Positions 8,031 through 17,800 of a DNA stretch of 58,341 bases are shown piece after piece. The notes below the pieces were generated by a model that was not told the DNA's origin, ran no database searches, and was given only the letters and a program-made list of their open reading frames with translations. The translations under genes and the position numbers were made by a program. Position 1 is the first letter of the stretch; every line of letters begins with the position of its first letter. Source of the DNA: DASPKM01 sp036402175 (GTDB lineage Bacteria > Bacteroidota > Bacteroidia > Chitinophagales > Chitinophagaceae); NCBI GenBank assembly GCA_036402175.1, contig DASWTK010000266.1, positions 1 to 58,341 of the forward strand. Direction: 5' to 3'.

Positions 8031-9521
8031 TTACTCCACCTTGGATATCTTCAACAGATTAGTAGGCAGGTGAGCATGTACTGGAAGGCTTCCCGTATTT
8101 ACCACAATATTTCCCGTGCTGATAAATCCTCTTTCCTTAAGAATTGCGATCTGATCCAGCACGATATCGTCCATACTGTTCTCTTCATCGTAGAAGAATG
8201 CACGCACACCCCAGCTAAGGCTAAGTTGATTGATGAGTGTTCTTTCTTTTGAAAAGATGTATAACGGAGCTTTGGGGCGGTAGCTGCTTAGCACAAAGCC
8301 TGTATAACCGCTCTGTGTCATCCCTATCAGCGCATCGGCATTTACATCTCTTGCGAGCTTGCATGCATTGTAACATATCGCGTCGCTCAGGAACGAAGGT
8401 GAGTGTGGCTGCGGTATCAGTTCGTCTTCCAGGTTATAACGGTAATCAGTACGTTCTACTTCCATGATGATCTTGCGCATGGTTTCAACTACAAGCTGCG
8501 GATGCTGGCCCGTGGCGGTCTCCCCACTCAGCATAACCGCATCGGCCCCTTCCAGTACGGCATTTGCAACGTCGGTGATCTCGCTCCGGTTGGGTTTGAT
8601 GCGATCGATCATGCTTTCCATCATCTGGGTCGCAACAATCACAGGTTTCGCGCGGTGAATACATTTGCGGATGATCTGCTTTTGTATCAGCGGCACCTGT
8701 TCAATGGGAAGCTCAACACCCAGATCTCCTCTGGCGATCATGATGCCATCGGATTCAACAATGATATCACGGATATTAGTAAGCGCTTCAGGCTTTTCAA
8801 TCTTTGCAATGATCTTGCTCTTGCTCTTTTTTTCCTGCAGTTTATTTCTGAGTATGATAATATCCTTAACACTGCGGACAAACGAAAGCGCTACCCAATC
8901 CAGTTGCTGTTCGATGATGAAGTCAAGGTCAACCAGGTCTTTTTCGGTAAGCGCGGGTAACGAAACCTTTGTGTCGGGAAGATTGATGCCTTTCTTTGAT
9001 GAAAGAATGCCTCCCATGGTTACTTCTACCTTCACTTCCTTATTACGGGTGATCTCTACTACTTTAACTTCCAGTTTACCATCGTCTATCATTATCAGGT
9101 TACCCACCTTTACATCGAGGTGAAGGTTGGGGTATGAGACATAGATCCGTTCCTTATTTCCCGGAACCTTTTCATTGGTGAATGTGAGTACTTCACCCGG
9201 CTCAACATGCATGCTGCCACTTTCAATTTCACCCACCCGTAGTTTTGGTCCCTGCAGATCGCCGAGTATTGCAAGATTGTAAGGTTCGGTGAGGTTGATA
9301 TTGCGGATATATTCAATGATCCTCAGTTTATCCTCATGTGAACCATGAGAAAAATTCAATCTGAAAACATTCACACCTGCTTTTACAAGCTCAAGCAGTT
9401 TTTCCGGCGTGTCGCAGGCCGGACCTACGGTAGCGACAATTTTTGTACGATGAAAGGCATGTGTGAGACCTGCCTGCTTATCCATCTGTTTATGCAAGTA
9501 TTTTGATACGTTCTTACTCAT
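8031..9521 (-). CDS. pyk: Pyruvate kinase
   Basis: 496 aa. It converts phosphoenolpyruvate and ADP to pyruvate and ATP. KIVATVGPACDT near the N terminus, the signature IAKIEKPEAL with the active-site lysine, GIMIARGDLGVELP and VATQMMESMI with ANAVLEGADAVMLSGETA are all present, so the enzyme looks complete and active. The open frame extends to a TTG at 9539, but ATG at 9521 (MSKNVSKYL) is the better start. The gene follows pfkA by 48 bp from this start and is probably in the same operon. Confidence 0.97.
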   Translation of the reverse strand: MSKNVSKYLHKQMDKQAGLTHAFHRTKIVATVGPACDTPEKLLELVKAGVNVFRLNFSHGSHEDKLRIIEYIRNINLTEPYNLAILGDLQGPKLRVGEIESGSMHVEPGEVLTFTNEKVPGNKERIYVSYPNLHLDVKVGNLIMIDDGKLEVKVVEITRNKEVKVEVTMGGILSSKKGINLPDTKVSLPALTEKDLVDLDFIIEQQLDWVALSFVRSVKDIIILRNKLQEKKSKSKIIAKIEKPEALTNIRDIIVESDGIMIARGDLGVELPIEQVPLIQKQIIRKCIHRAKPVIVATQMMESMIDRIKPNRSEITDVANAVLEGADAVMLSGETATGQHPQLVVETMRKIIMEVERTDYRYNLEDELIPQPHSPSFLSDAICYNACKLARDVNADALIGMTQSGYTGFVLSSYRPKAPLYIFSKERTLINQLSLSWGVRAFFYDEENSMDDIVLDQIAILKERGFISTGNIVVNTGSLPVHAHLPTNLLKISKVE

Positions 9522-9537
9522 TTTTATTTTTTCTGTC

Positions 9538-9560
9538 AACCGGCATGTGACCGGCCGGTT
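9538..9560 (-). other. Small GC-rich hairpin between pfkA and pyk
   Basis: AACCGGC and GCCGGTT can pair across a 9-base loop in the pfkA-pyk gap. No T run follows on the minus strand, so this is not a typical terminator; it may be an mRNA processing or stability element, or chance. Confidence 0.4.
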
Positions 9561-9569
9561 ATTAGCGAA

Positions 9570-10550
9570 TTAAGATGCAAGGATCTTCACGATCCTGAGC
9601 CAATCTTCACTGATGCGCTGTTTGGATTTAACAGCCTTTTCAAGGGGAATGTAGTTCATGCCGTTGTTCTTGATGCCGACCATTACATTATGCCGTCCTT
9701 CAATAAGGCATTCTACTGCAGCATAACCCATGCGGCTTGCAATCAGCCGGTCGAGGCAGGTAGGAGATCCGCCGCGCTGAATATGACCCAGTATGCACAC
9801 CCGCGTCTCTGTCTGTGGCATTCTGTCCTTGATGATCCTGGCTATTTCATTTCCGCCAAACTCATCGCCCTCAGCGACCACCACCATGTTTACGAGCTTT
9901 TTTCTTTTCTCTTTTTCCTGAAGGGAAACGATAAGTTCATTGATATCTGTCTTGCGCTCGGGGATGAGGATATTTTCAGCTCCTGTTGCAATGCCACTAT
10001 GGAGTGCGATGTAGCCCGCGTCACGACCCATCACCTCAATGATAAAAAGCCGGTCGTGCGCGTCTGCAGTGTCCCTGATCTTGTCAATCGCTTCTACAGC
10101 TGTATTTACCGCGGTATCAAATCCGATTGTAAAATCAGTGCCTGCTATGTCCTTGTCAATTGTTCCAGGTAGTCCGATACAGGGGATGTCAAATTCACGG
10201 CTGAACGCATCAGCGCCCCTGAACGAGCCATCACCACCAATGACAACCAGGCCATTAATGCCAAGGACCTTAAGATTTTCGTATGCTTTTTGTCGTCCGT
10301 CAGGTTCCAGGAACACCTTGCTGCGGGCTGTCTTCAGAATGGTTCCGCCTCTCTGGATGATATTGGCCACTGAACGGGAGTGCATGGGCACAATATCGTT
10401 CTCTATCAAACCCTGGAAACCACGCATGATTCCAAACACTTCCAGACCATGATAGATTCCGGTACGAACAATTGCTCTGATGGCGGCATTCATGCCAGGA
10501 GCGTCGCCGCCTGAGCTAAGAACGCCGATCTTAGTTACTTTGTTAGCCAT
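9570..10550 (-). CDS. pfkA: ATP-dependent 6-phosphofructokinase
   Basis: 326 aa, the usual length of bacterial PfkA. It phosphorylates fructose 6-phosphate in glycolysis. GVLSSGGDAPGMNAAIR, VIGGDGSFRGA and GLPGTIDKDI are present; the catalytic aspartate is Asp132. Gly in GGDGS and PGTID are the residues that mark ATP-using rather than PPi-using enzymes. The position usually Asn in TIDND is Lys here, a tolerated variation in the group. EVMGRDAGY and HIQRGGSPT, which contact substrate, are intact. It is upstream of pyk on the same strand, giving a committed-step/last-step glycolysis operon. Confidence 0.96.
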   Translation of the reverse strand: MANKVTKIGVLSSGGDAPGMNAAIRAIVRTGIYHGLEVFGIMRGFQGLIENDIVPMHSRSVANIIQRGGTILKTARSKVFLEPDGRQKAYENLKVLGINGLVVIGGDGSFRGADAFSREFDIPCIGLPGTIDKDIAGTDFTIGFDTAVNTAVEAIDKIRDTADAHDRLFIIEVMGRDAGYIALHSGIATGAENILIPERKTDINELIVSLQEKEKRKKLVNMVVVAEGDEFGGNEIARIIKDRMPQTETRVCILGHIQRGGSPTCLDRLIASRMGYAAVECLIEGRHNVMVGIKNNGMNYIPLEKAVKSKQRISEDWLRIVKILAS

Positions 10551-10943
10551 TTAACAGGTTAACCCAATTTGGTTTAAAGTTCATCTAATGTTCAGCAAGA
10601 ATCGTTAAAAGGTTTTCTTTTTTCGGGCGGTCAAAAATAAGGTTTTTGAATTTATTCGCCCCTTTCCCTTTAGAACCCCCTCTTTTACACGAATTCGAGC
10701 CTCCGGTTACTGGCTTCCATCCCCTGTTAGTTGTAGCATATTTATGTGATACCGCTTTCTGTCACAACTTATTCCGCAATATGTCTTTGATGCAAAAGTT
10801 TCAAAATGAAAAGGTTTCCGGACCAGGTGCCTGAAGTGGCCGCCATCGGATTTTGCCCTCCGGTCATTTTACTCCGGCCTTCTTTGAATAAACGCGGAAC
10901 AGTCCGGGATGTTCAGCATTTTATAACCATGAAATAAAAAACA
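10551..10943. other. 393-bp intergenic region upstream of pfkA
   Basis: No convincing gene. A 62-codon open frame at 10646-10834 has no recognisable protein character. On the minus strand TATTTTTG (10632-10639) resembles a -7 element for pfkA but lacks a -33 partner. TGTGA and TCACA at 10745-10766 form an inverted pair with a 12-bp gap, wider than a CRP site. Nothing else is supported. Confidence 0.5.
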
Positions 10944-11333
10944 ATGCAATTCCTTTTATTAATTCTTTTCTGGATCTGGAGTTCCGGTTTCGAACCCCGG
11001 ATCACAAAAAACACGACAAAAATTGAAACCCTTACCATCAAGCTGCTTTCGTTCAAGGGTAAATCGGATGGACAGAAGAACGTCCTTAACTGGCAAACCA
11101 CTTCTGAACTCGATACCCGTGAGTTCATTATTGAAAAATCGAACGACGGAAAGCAATTTGAGCTAACGGCCTGGATCAGGCCAAAAGGCAATTTGCACGG
11201 TCCAGCCTTTTACAGTTATACCGATGAAACAGCCGGGACTACCACTTATTACCGGTTGAGAATGGTGGATTCGAAAGGCAGGGAGCAACTCAGCAATGTT
11301 ATTTCCATATCAAGGTCAATAAACAAAAAATAA
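10944..11333 (+). CDS. Short secreted protein with T9SS-associated FN3-like module
   Basis: 129 aa. The N terminus (MQFLLLILFWIWSSG) is a probable signal or anchor. Residues 40-125 carry LNWQTTSELDTREFIIEKS and YRLRMVDSKGREQLSNVISI, the beta-sandwich module that in Bacteroidota usually precedes a type IX secretion C-terminal domain in large surface proteins. Here the protein stops right after the module and no sorting domain follows. Function unknown. The next gene starts 49 bp later on the same strand. Confidence 0.7.
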   Translation: MQFLLLILFWIWSSGFEPRITKNTTKIETLTIKLLSFKGKSDGQKNVLNWQTTSELDTREFIIEKSNDGKQFELTAWIRPKGNLHGPAFYSYTDETAGTTTYYRLRMVDSKGREQLSNVISISRSINKK

Positions 11334-11382
11334 CTGCCGGGATTTTTTTACCGGGCTGTTGTAACAATTTAATTCTCCTGAC

Positions 11383-11847
11383 ATGCTTCTGAAAACGTTC
11401 ATGCTGATAAACCTTCTTGGGTTTTCATTTATAGTTAGCCAGGCTTTTTTTTATCTGCTTGCTTTGGGCAATGCGCAAAAAAATCTTCAGGCACCCGCTT
11501 ATGTTGAACTGAGAAATCTCATTGATCGTAATCTCATGACAAAGTTCAGGATTGTTTATTATGTAACCCTTGTAAGCAGCATAACGGTAGCGCTGCTTAC
11601 CATTCATGAACCGGCAGGTTTGCTTTTCATTACTTCCGCGATAGCGTGCGTAGCGCTTTGGGTGGATGTGTTTGTGATGTTCAGGGGAAATATTCCATTG
11701 AATAAGATCATCCAGACATGGACGCCCGATAATTACCCCGGCAACTGGAAAGACTACAGAAATCGCTGGTTTAAATATTACGAGCAACGTCAGGTAGCCT
11801 GCATTATAGCTTTCCTGTCCCTCCTTACAGGCATCATCCTTACCTAA
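11383..11847 (+). CDS. DUF1772-like integral membrane protein
   Basis: 154 aa with four hydrophobic segments (about 5-28, 55-75, 80-98 and 135-153). NIPLNKIIQTW followed by W-x3-R-x-RW resembles the conserved loop of DUF1772/anthrone-oxygenase-like membrane proteins (N-x-PxN, then W and R). The biochemical role of most bacterial members is unknown. Moderate confidence in the family, high confidence that it is a real membrane protein. Confidence 0.65.
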   Translation: MLLKTFMLINLLGFSFIVSQAFFYLLALGNAQKNLQAPAYVELRNLIDRNLMTKFRIVYYVTLVSSITVALLTIHEPAGLLFITSAIACVALWVDVFVMFRGNIPLNKIIQTWTPDNYPGNWKDYRNRWFKYYEQRQVACIIAFLSLLTGIILT

Positions 11848-11855
11848 ACAAGCAG

Positions 11856-11897
11856 TTTTTCATTTTACATTTTACATTTTTCATTTTTCATTTACCA
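11856..11897. repeat. TTTTWCA heptamer repeat before the M14-like gene
   Basis: Units in perfect 7-bp phase: TTTTTCA, TTTTACA, TTTTACA, TTTTTCA, TTTTTCA, then TTTACCA which runs into the ATG of the next gene. Same heptamer as at 308-378 and 27644-27685. Confidence 0.8.
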
Positions 11898-12988
11898 TGC
11901 TCCTCCTCCTAAACATAATACTCTCTCTCTCCATCACCCCCCTCTCATCTCATACTGGTTTCAAATTCCATAAAGCAGATTATTCTTCATTGCTTTCCAT
12001 TGAAACAATTGTAGGCATTAATAAAGCTGCCAGGGGGTTTGTGGGATTTTCCCGGCATGGCAGAATCATAGATGCCTGGTATTTTCCGGGAAAAAGCAAT
12101 CTGAATGCAATAGTGATCGGTGGTATGCATGGTTCTGAATTGTCATCAATAGAAGTAGCGAAACAACTGATTCTACAGTTGCAGGAACACCAGCCATATT
12201 ATAATGTGATAGTGATCCCAAGCCTGTTTCCCGATAATGCCGAGGTTGCGAAAACTGATTCTGCTGATGCTGATAATTTGTCAAACACCGGCAGGTACAC
12301 TCATCGGCACGCTGCCGATCCAAACCGGCAGATGCCACCATTGGGAAAGGCATTCAGAAAGGAATTGCCCTTTGATCATATGGGAAGGGTTATTGAATTG
12401 GAAAATCAGTTGTTGCTTGAGCTGATCGGAAGTTTCAAACCTCATCGCATTGCAAGCATCCACGCGATAAGAAATACTGAACGAGCGGGCATTTATGCTG
12501 ATCCGCGCGCGGATAGCAAAGGTTTCGCACTAGGATTTGAATCAGACAGCAGCCTGGCTGTTGAAATGGCGATGCACATAAGCGAAGGGGGAGGGAATGC
12601 TCCGGGCAATCAACTTGGTCAATCACCCACTGCGTTATATTATAAAGATCCACCGGTGGCTTCGCCAGGTCACCTGCAAAAAAGAAGCACCTGCGGATCC
12701 GCGCTTGCCAATAACCGGGGGCATGGCATTTCACTGGGCGGCTGGGCAACCACTGCAATTGAAGATCGCTCATATCAGACAGGTAACCGTCACGCGATCC
12801 GCGTTCTTACGATAGAATTTCCGGGTTATAAAACGCCTTTACAGTATGCTGATGAAAAGCTCCGGCAACAATGCGCCATTCAGATTAATCAATACGCAAG
12901 TGCTATCGGTAAGATCTTTCTTGGAAATCATCATGTGGAAAAAGTAAATGTAAATGAAGTCACAAAAATTGCAAACAGTCGTCAATGA
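11897..12988 (+). CDS. M14-like zinc carboxypeptidase / succinylglutamate desuccinylase-fold protein
   Basis: 363 aa, N-terminal signal peptide (about 1-18, very rich in Leu, Ser and Pro codons). GGMHGSELSSIEVAK gives the HxxE zinc pair; DPNRQMPP is the substrate-binding Arg motif (DxNRxxP); SIHAIRN supplies a probable third zinc His; VLTIEFPGYKTP near the C terminus holds the likely catalytic Glu. Order and spacing fit M14/DUF2817-type peptidases, some of which cut peptidoglycan stem peptides. The start ATG is directly next to the heptamer repeat. Substrate unknown. Confidence 0.82.
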   Translation: MLLLLNIILSLSITPLSSHTGFKFHKADYSSLLSIETIVGINKAARGFVGFSRHGRIIDAWYFPGKSNLNAIVIGGMHGSELSSIEVAKQLILQLQEHQPYYNVIVIPSLFPDNAEVAKTDSADADNLSNTGRYTHRHAADPNRQMPPLGKAFRKELPFDHMGRVIELENQLLLELIGSFKPHRIASIHAIRNTERAGIYADPRADSKGFALGFESDSSLAVEMAMHISEGGGNAPGNQLGQSPTALYYKDPPVASPGHLQKRSTCGSALANNRGHGISLGGWATTAIEDRSYQTGNRHAIRVLTIEFPGYKTPLQYADEKLRQQCAIQINQYASAIGKIFLGNHHVEKVNVNEVTKIANSRQ

Positions 12989-13030
12989 CAATAATTGATG
13001 AATGAACACATAGCATTTAGTTCAAATTGA

Positions 13031-13729
13031 ATGGAGTCAATAATTCCATATAAACGATCGGTAGGGCTGATAACAATTATATCTGGTATGGTTGCTATCA
13101 TCAGCAACGTATTACTGGCTATGAGCGTGCATTTCAATTTTGACGCGTTCACAAATCCTGTGATGATCTTCTCGATGGAATATATCGATACAGGTTTATT
13201 GAAATGGGGGTTGATAGCCGACATGTTTGGTTTTTATCTTTTGCTGTTACCTGCCGTTTTTTACCTGTATATCTGGATGAAGGAGCAATCCAACTGGGGC
13301 CATCTCGCCACTTTTTGCGGAAGCGCCTATGTGCTGACAGGTGCAACAGGCGCCGCAATACTCGCAGCTGCCTGGCCTGCCATTCTGAATCAATATGCCT
13401 TGTCGGAGATCAGGGATCAGCCTGCGCTCAGAAGCGATTTCAGTCTGGTGACCAATATCGTTTATGCCGGAATGTGGAATATGCTGGAAGTGTTGCTGGC
13501 CGGAATATGGTGGCTGGTGATAGGGCGGTTACTGCTCCGTCAGTATAAATTTTTCGGAGGCATTACCATTCTGCTTGGAATTGTTGCATTGGTGAATGGT
13601 GTGGCGAATATAACGGGCATGGTTAGTCTTTCAGCAGTGTCGCTGAACATTTACCTGGGGTTGGCTCCCGCATGGGCGATCTGGCTTGGTTTAACACTCA
13701 TTCTGTATAAAGTAAAACTAGCAGCATAA
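13031..13729 (+). CDS. DUF4386-like integral membrane protein
   Basis: 232 aa with six hydrophobic segments. The N-terminal RSVGLITIISGMVAIISNVL, a second segment after a Asp/Ala-rich loop, and the C-terminal LGLAPAWAIWLGLTLILYK resemble DUF4386 proteins, an uncharacterised six-helix family. No catalytic residues are evident. It precedes the diheme cytochrome gene by 17 bp and may be co-transcribed with it. Confidence 0.6.
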   Translation: MESIIPYKRSVGLITIISGMVAIISNVLLAMSVHFNFDAFTNPVMIFSMEYIDTGLLKWGLIADMFGFYLLLLPAVFYLYIWMKEQSNWGHLATFCGSAYVLTGATGAAILAAAWPAILNQYALSEIRDQPALRSDFSLVTNIVYAGMWNMLEVLLAGIWWLVIGRLLLRQYKFFGGITILLGIVALVNGVANITGMVSLSAVSLNIYLGLAPAWAIWLGLTLILYKVKLAA

Positions 13730-13746
13730 TCTTTAATTCTTTTACC

Positions 13747-14718
13747 ATGATCAGGAAAATACTAAAATGGACAGGCATTATCATCACCTCAATTTTTTTA
13801 TTGGTGACTACAGTGATATTAATGCGCCAGAACCTTAAATACGAAGCGCCTTATCCTGCGATCACTGCATCAACGGATAGTGCGGTTATAGCAAGGGGCA
13901 AATACCTTGCTTACGGCCCTGCGCATTGTGCCAATTGTCACGGCGCTCCCGGTTCGGAACAATTGACAGATAAGGGAGAAGAAGTTGCAATGTCAGGCGG
14001 AATCAAATTTGCCTTGCCGTTGGGTGATTTTTATGTAAAGAACATTACTCCTGATAAGGAAACAGGCATCGGCAGTTTTACCGACGCGGAGATAGCGCGT
14101 GAACTGAGGTATGGGATCAGGCCCGATGGCAGCGCGCTTTTGCCTTTTATGCCATTTCACAACGTCAGTGATGAAGACCTTACTGCAATCATTTCCTTTC
14201 TGAGAAGCCAGAAGCCTGTGAGCAATAAAGTGCCTGAGAATACTACAACCGTGCTTGGGAAGGTCATCAAAGCATTTCTGCTGAAGCCTGAAGGACCAAA
14301 AGGTGAAGTGCCGAAAATGGTCAGGCGGGATACGTCTGCTACCTATGGAAAGTACCTGGCACATAGCGTTGCGAATTGTTATGGCTGTCATACCAACCGC
14401 GACATGAAAGGCGCTTTCATAGGCGAGCCATTTGCAGGAGGCATGACAATGGAGTCTTCAGTGGAGCCTGATAAGTATTATTTTATCACACCAAACCTGA
14501 CCCCCGATTCAACAGGAAGGTTATTCGGATGGACGCAGGAAATGTTTATCAAGCGGTTTCGCACCGGAAGATTGCTGCCCGGAACACACATGCCATGGGG
14601 ACCTTTCAGCCGCATGAGTGACGATGAACTGAAGGCAATTTATAATTACCTGCAAACTGTAAAACCGGTAAAGAATCATATTCCGCAGACGAGGCTTGAG
14701 AAGACAAATGAACAGTAA
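13747..14718 (+). CDS. Membrane-anchored diheme cytochrome c
   Basis: 323 aa. One N-terminal membrane helix (about 8-26) anchors the protein with the bulk in the periplasm. Two heme c sites are visible, CANCH at 61-65 and CYGCH at 211-215, in two repeated cytochrome c class I domains. MPFHN (about 135) and MPWGPF (about 282) supply the likely axial Met ligands. The arrangement is like the cytochrome subunits of periplasmic dehydrogenases, but no dehydrogenase gene is adjacent, so the electron donor is unknown. It follows the DUF4386-like gene by 17 bp. Confidence 0.92.
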   Translation: MIRKILKWTGIIITSIFLLVTTVILMRQNLKYEAPYPAITASTDSAVIARGKYLAYGPAHCANCHGAPGSEQLTDKGEEVAMSGGIKFALPLGDFYVKNITPDKETGIGSFTDAEIARELRYGIRPDGSALLPFMPFHNVSDEDLTAIISFLRSQKPVSNKVPENTTTVLGKVIKAFLLKPEGPKGEVPKMVRRDTSATYGKYLAHSVANCYGCHTNRDMKGAFIGEPFAGGMTMESSVEPDKYYFITPNLTPDSTGRLFGWTQEMFIKRFRTGRLLPGTHMPWGPFSRMSDDELKAIYNYLQTVKPVKNHIPQTRLEKTNEQ

Positions 14719-14894
14719 TCAACATTATAAACAGGGACCCGCATCCGGATTACCTTAAGACAGGCGGTTTTCAATTTGAAGTAACATCATTATGCTATCT
14801 CATTTCCACATCTTCGTACTATTTTGCACCCGGCGGCGGCTGGCTTACAGCGTATTTCTTATCTTGTACGTCATAGAAATGCTGGCAGCCGTAT

Positions 14895-17800
14895 ATGGTG
14901 ACTGTGTTCAAAAACTTCATTATTGCTGTACTGATGCAATTGGCAGGTTGCGGCCTGCTTTCGGCTCAGTCATTTGATTTCGGATTCAAGCACCTCACAA
15001 CAGACAATGGTTTGTCGCACGATAAGATACAGTCTATCATGCGCGATAACCAGGGCTTCCTCTGGTTCGGAACAATGAATGGTCTGAACCGTTTCGATGG
15101 AATGCAGTTTCGCGTGTTCACCAATAAGCTCGACGATTCAACTTCACTGATTCATAATTATATTACTTCTACTGTCTGCGACCAGGATGGATATATCTGG
15201 GTTGGAACAGGGGAAGGCCTTTGCAGGTACGATCCTCATAAGCAGAAGTTTCGTGCATTCAAATTCCAGTCGAAGCCCGAAATAAACATAGCGCAGGTTG
15301 GGCAGACAACTGACGGTCGCATTTATGTTATTCACGACCGGAAACTTTTCAGTCTTGATTCAAGAGGCTTTAGTGTAACGTTGTTAAAATTGTTACCTGA
15401 GGATGCGCATTATGCCAGAATGTTCTCCGCGCCCAAAGGAAATTTGTGGATTCAGGTGAGGGGGGCTCTTTACCTTTTTCATACCAAAACGAATCAGCTT
15501 GAATACATCATGGGGAATGATGATGATCACCGTGACGCTTCACCCGGTATAATGACGGTATATACCGACCCGCATGAAGTTACCTGGATCGGAACCTGGG
15601 AAGCTGGTCTTTTCCGGTTTGATGAACAAACCAGAATGTGCAGGAATGTTTCAGTAAAGCTTGCATTCATTGTTTCCATTGTCGCGGATTTGAATTTTTC
15701 GGAGAACAATCTGCTTTGGATGAGCAGCGGCTACGCTGGGCTTGCTCAATACAATATTAAAACCGATCAGGTCATAGAAATGCCAAAGCATGTTCAACAA
15801 CCCTGGAGCCACAACGGAGGTAGGGTAGTTGCTTTTTTCAGAGATACAATCAATGGCATTCTGTGGGTAGGTTCAGAATTCGGACTGGAGAAATTCGACC
15901 CAAGCACCGAACATTTTGCACGCAAAATGCTTCCTTCTTCCGGCGCTATCGGACAGTTCCCAAGCGTGAATGGCGTTATCAGGGATAAAACGGATACAAG
16001 CGGCAAAACCTGGTGGATCTCGTCATGGGTTGGTGGCGTGTACAAATGGAACCGTCAAACAGATGAACTGACAAGTTACAGTCACAAGCTGTATTCGCAT
16101 GAGGTGTTCGATATTCAGCAGGATGATGAAGGAAATATCTGGCTCGCCGAATGGAGAGGTGTGCAGGTATTTAACCCAAGAACCAATCAATGGAAGCTGA
16201 TTGACTCCTTTATCCGCAACGATACCGTTAGTACCAAAGTACTTCGCCTTTTCAAAGACAGCCGGGGTGATATGTGGATCGCTAACAATTACGATGGCTT
16301 GCACCGGTACGACCATGTAACCAAAAAGCTGATCCGGTATCGCCTGGCGTCGGTGCTGGATAAGCCCAGAAATATCTGGGTAAGTTGCATTACGGAAGAT
16401 AGTAAAGGCAATATATGGCTTGCCGGTGGGTATCATACTTTCTTCATTTCTCCCGATGGCACAATCAGGGAGCTGAAGCTGAAATCTGAAAATGGAAATA
16501 CAGCCGTAAGCATACCTTCATTCAGCCTGGCAATTGACAAAAAGGATAATCTCTGGCTGGTAAGCCAGTCGAAGCTGCAGAACATAACAAGGGATGGAAA
16601 ACTGATCAAGGTCTATAATCAGCAGAATGGCCTTATGGGCACTTCGCCCAATTATATGCTCGCCGATCAGCAGGGATACATCTGGGTAGCCACAGAAAAC
16701 TCACTGCACAGACTGAATCCGGAAACCGGTCATTTCAGGTATTACAAAAAAGAAGACGGATTATTCAGCAACAACATTATGGAGCCGATGACCATCGCAG
16801 ACAACGGCGACCTGTTCGTGGGCTTTCACAATGCCTTCAGCTATACAAACATTTTTACACTCAACCACCGCAATGCAACCGTTCCCTTCATATTTACCGG
16901 CATACAGGTGGAAGACAGAAAGATCAGCCCCATAGAAATCAGTCAGGTTACCCTGCAACCCGGTGAAAATTCACTGGATGTTGATTTTGCCGCGCTTGAT
17001 TTCAGCAAGCCCGAAAAGATCCAGTACGTATATTGGATGGAGGGGGCCGAAAACGAATGGGATACCACAGATCAGCGCACACTCAGCTTTACCAATCTTT
17101 CGGGTGGCAACTATGTGCTGCACCTGAAGGTGATGGGTCCAAACGGTGTTGCAAGCAAGGAAGAGCTCACGCTGGCGATTAAAGTGATACCTCCTTTCTA
17201 CAGGACCTGGTGGTTCTGGATGTTGGTGGCATTCGGACTCGGATCCATCCTGTATTCTTTTTATCATATCCGGAAAGAGCAGCGGGCAAGGCTTGAAAAG
17301 ATCAGGGATCGTATCGCGACCGATCTTCATGATGATATGGGATCCACCCTCAGCAGCATTCGCATTTTCAGTGACGTTGCAAAGAATCAGGTTGCCGCCA
17401 CACAACCACAGGTGGTGCCCATGCTTGAAAAGATCAGCAACAATGCCAGCCAGCTATCCGATAATATGCAGGATATCATCTGGACCATCAAGCAGGACCA
17501 CGACCGGCTGGAGGACCTCGTAGCCCGGATCCGTGAATTCGGCCTTAAGTTATGCGACGCGAAAGACATCGTATTTAAAGTGCATATTTCCGATTCGTTC
17601 AAAACTTCCAGGCTTAACCTTGAGCAAAGGCGAAATCTTTACCTGATCTTTAAAGAGTGCCTGAATAACGCCATCAAGTATTCAAACTGCACGATCATCC
17701 AGTTATTCATAACACAGCAGCGAAGACATCTGAAAATGGTGATAGAGGACAATGGCAAAGGTTTCAGTGAGGCCGGCATTACAAAGGGAAATGGATTAAG

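Noticed and set aside
10745..10766. CRP-like TGTGA...TCACA site
   Set aside because: The gap is 12 bp rather than 6, so it does not fit a CRP-family site.
10646..10834. 62-codon open frame upstream of pfkA
   Set aside because: Proline- and phenylalanine-rich with no protein character, no promoter, no RBS and not related to neighbours.
10980..11010. T-arm-like sequence on the minus strand (GGGGTTCGAAACC) that suggests a tRNA
   Set aside because: The five-base T stem does not pair around the TTCGAAA loop, no acceptor, D or anticodon arms are found, and it lies inside the 10944 coding gene.
14792..14977. 61-codon open frame before the sensor kinase
   Set aside because: It overlaps the kinase start, has an odd composition (Cys and Arg) and no conserved pattern.
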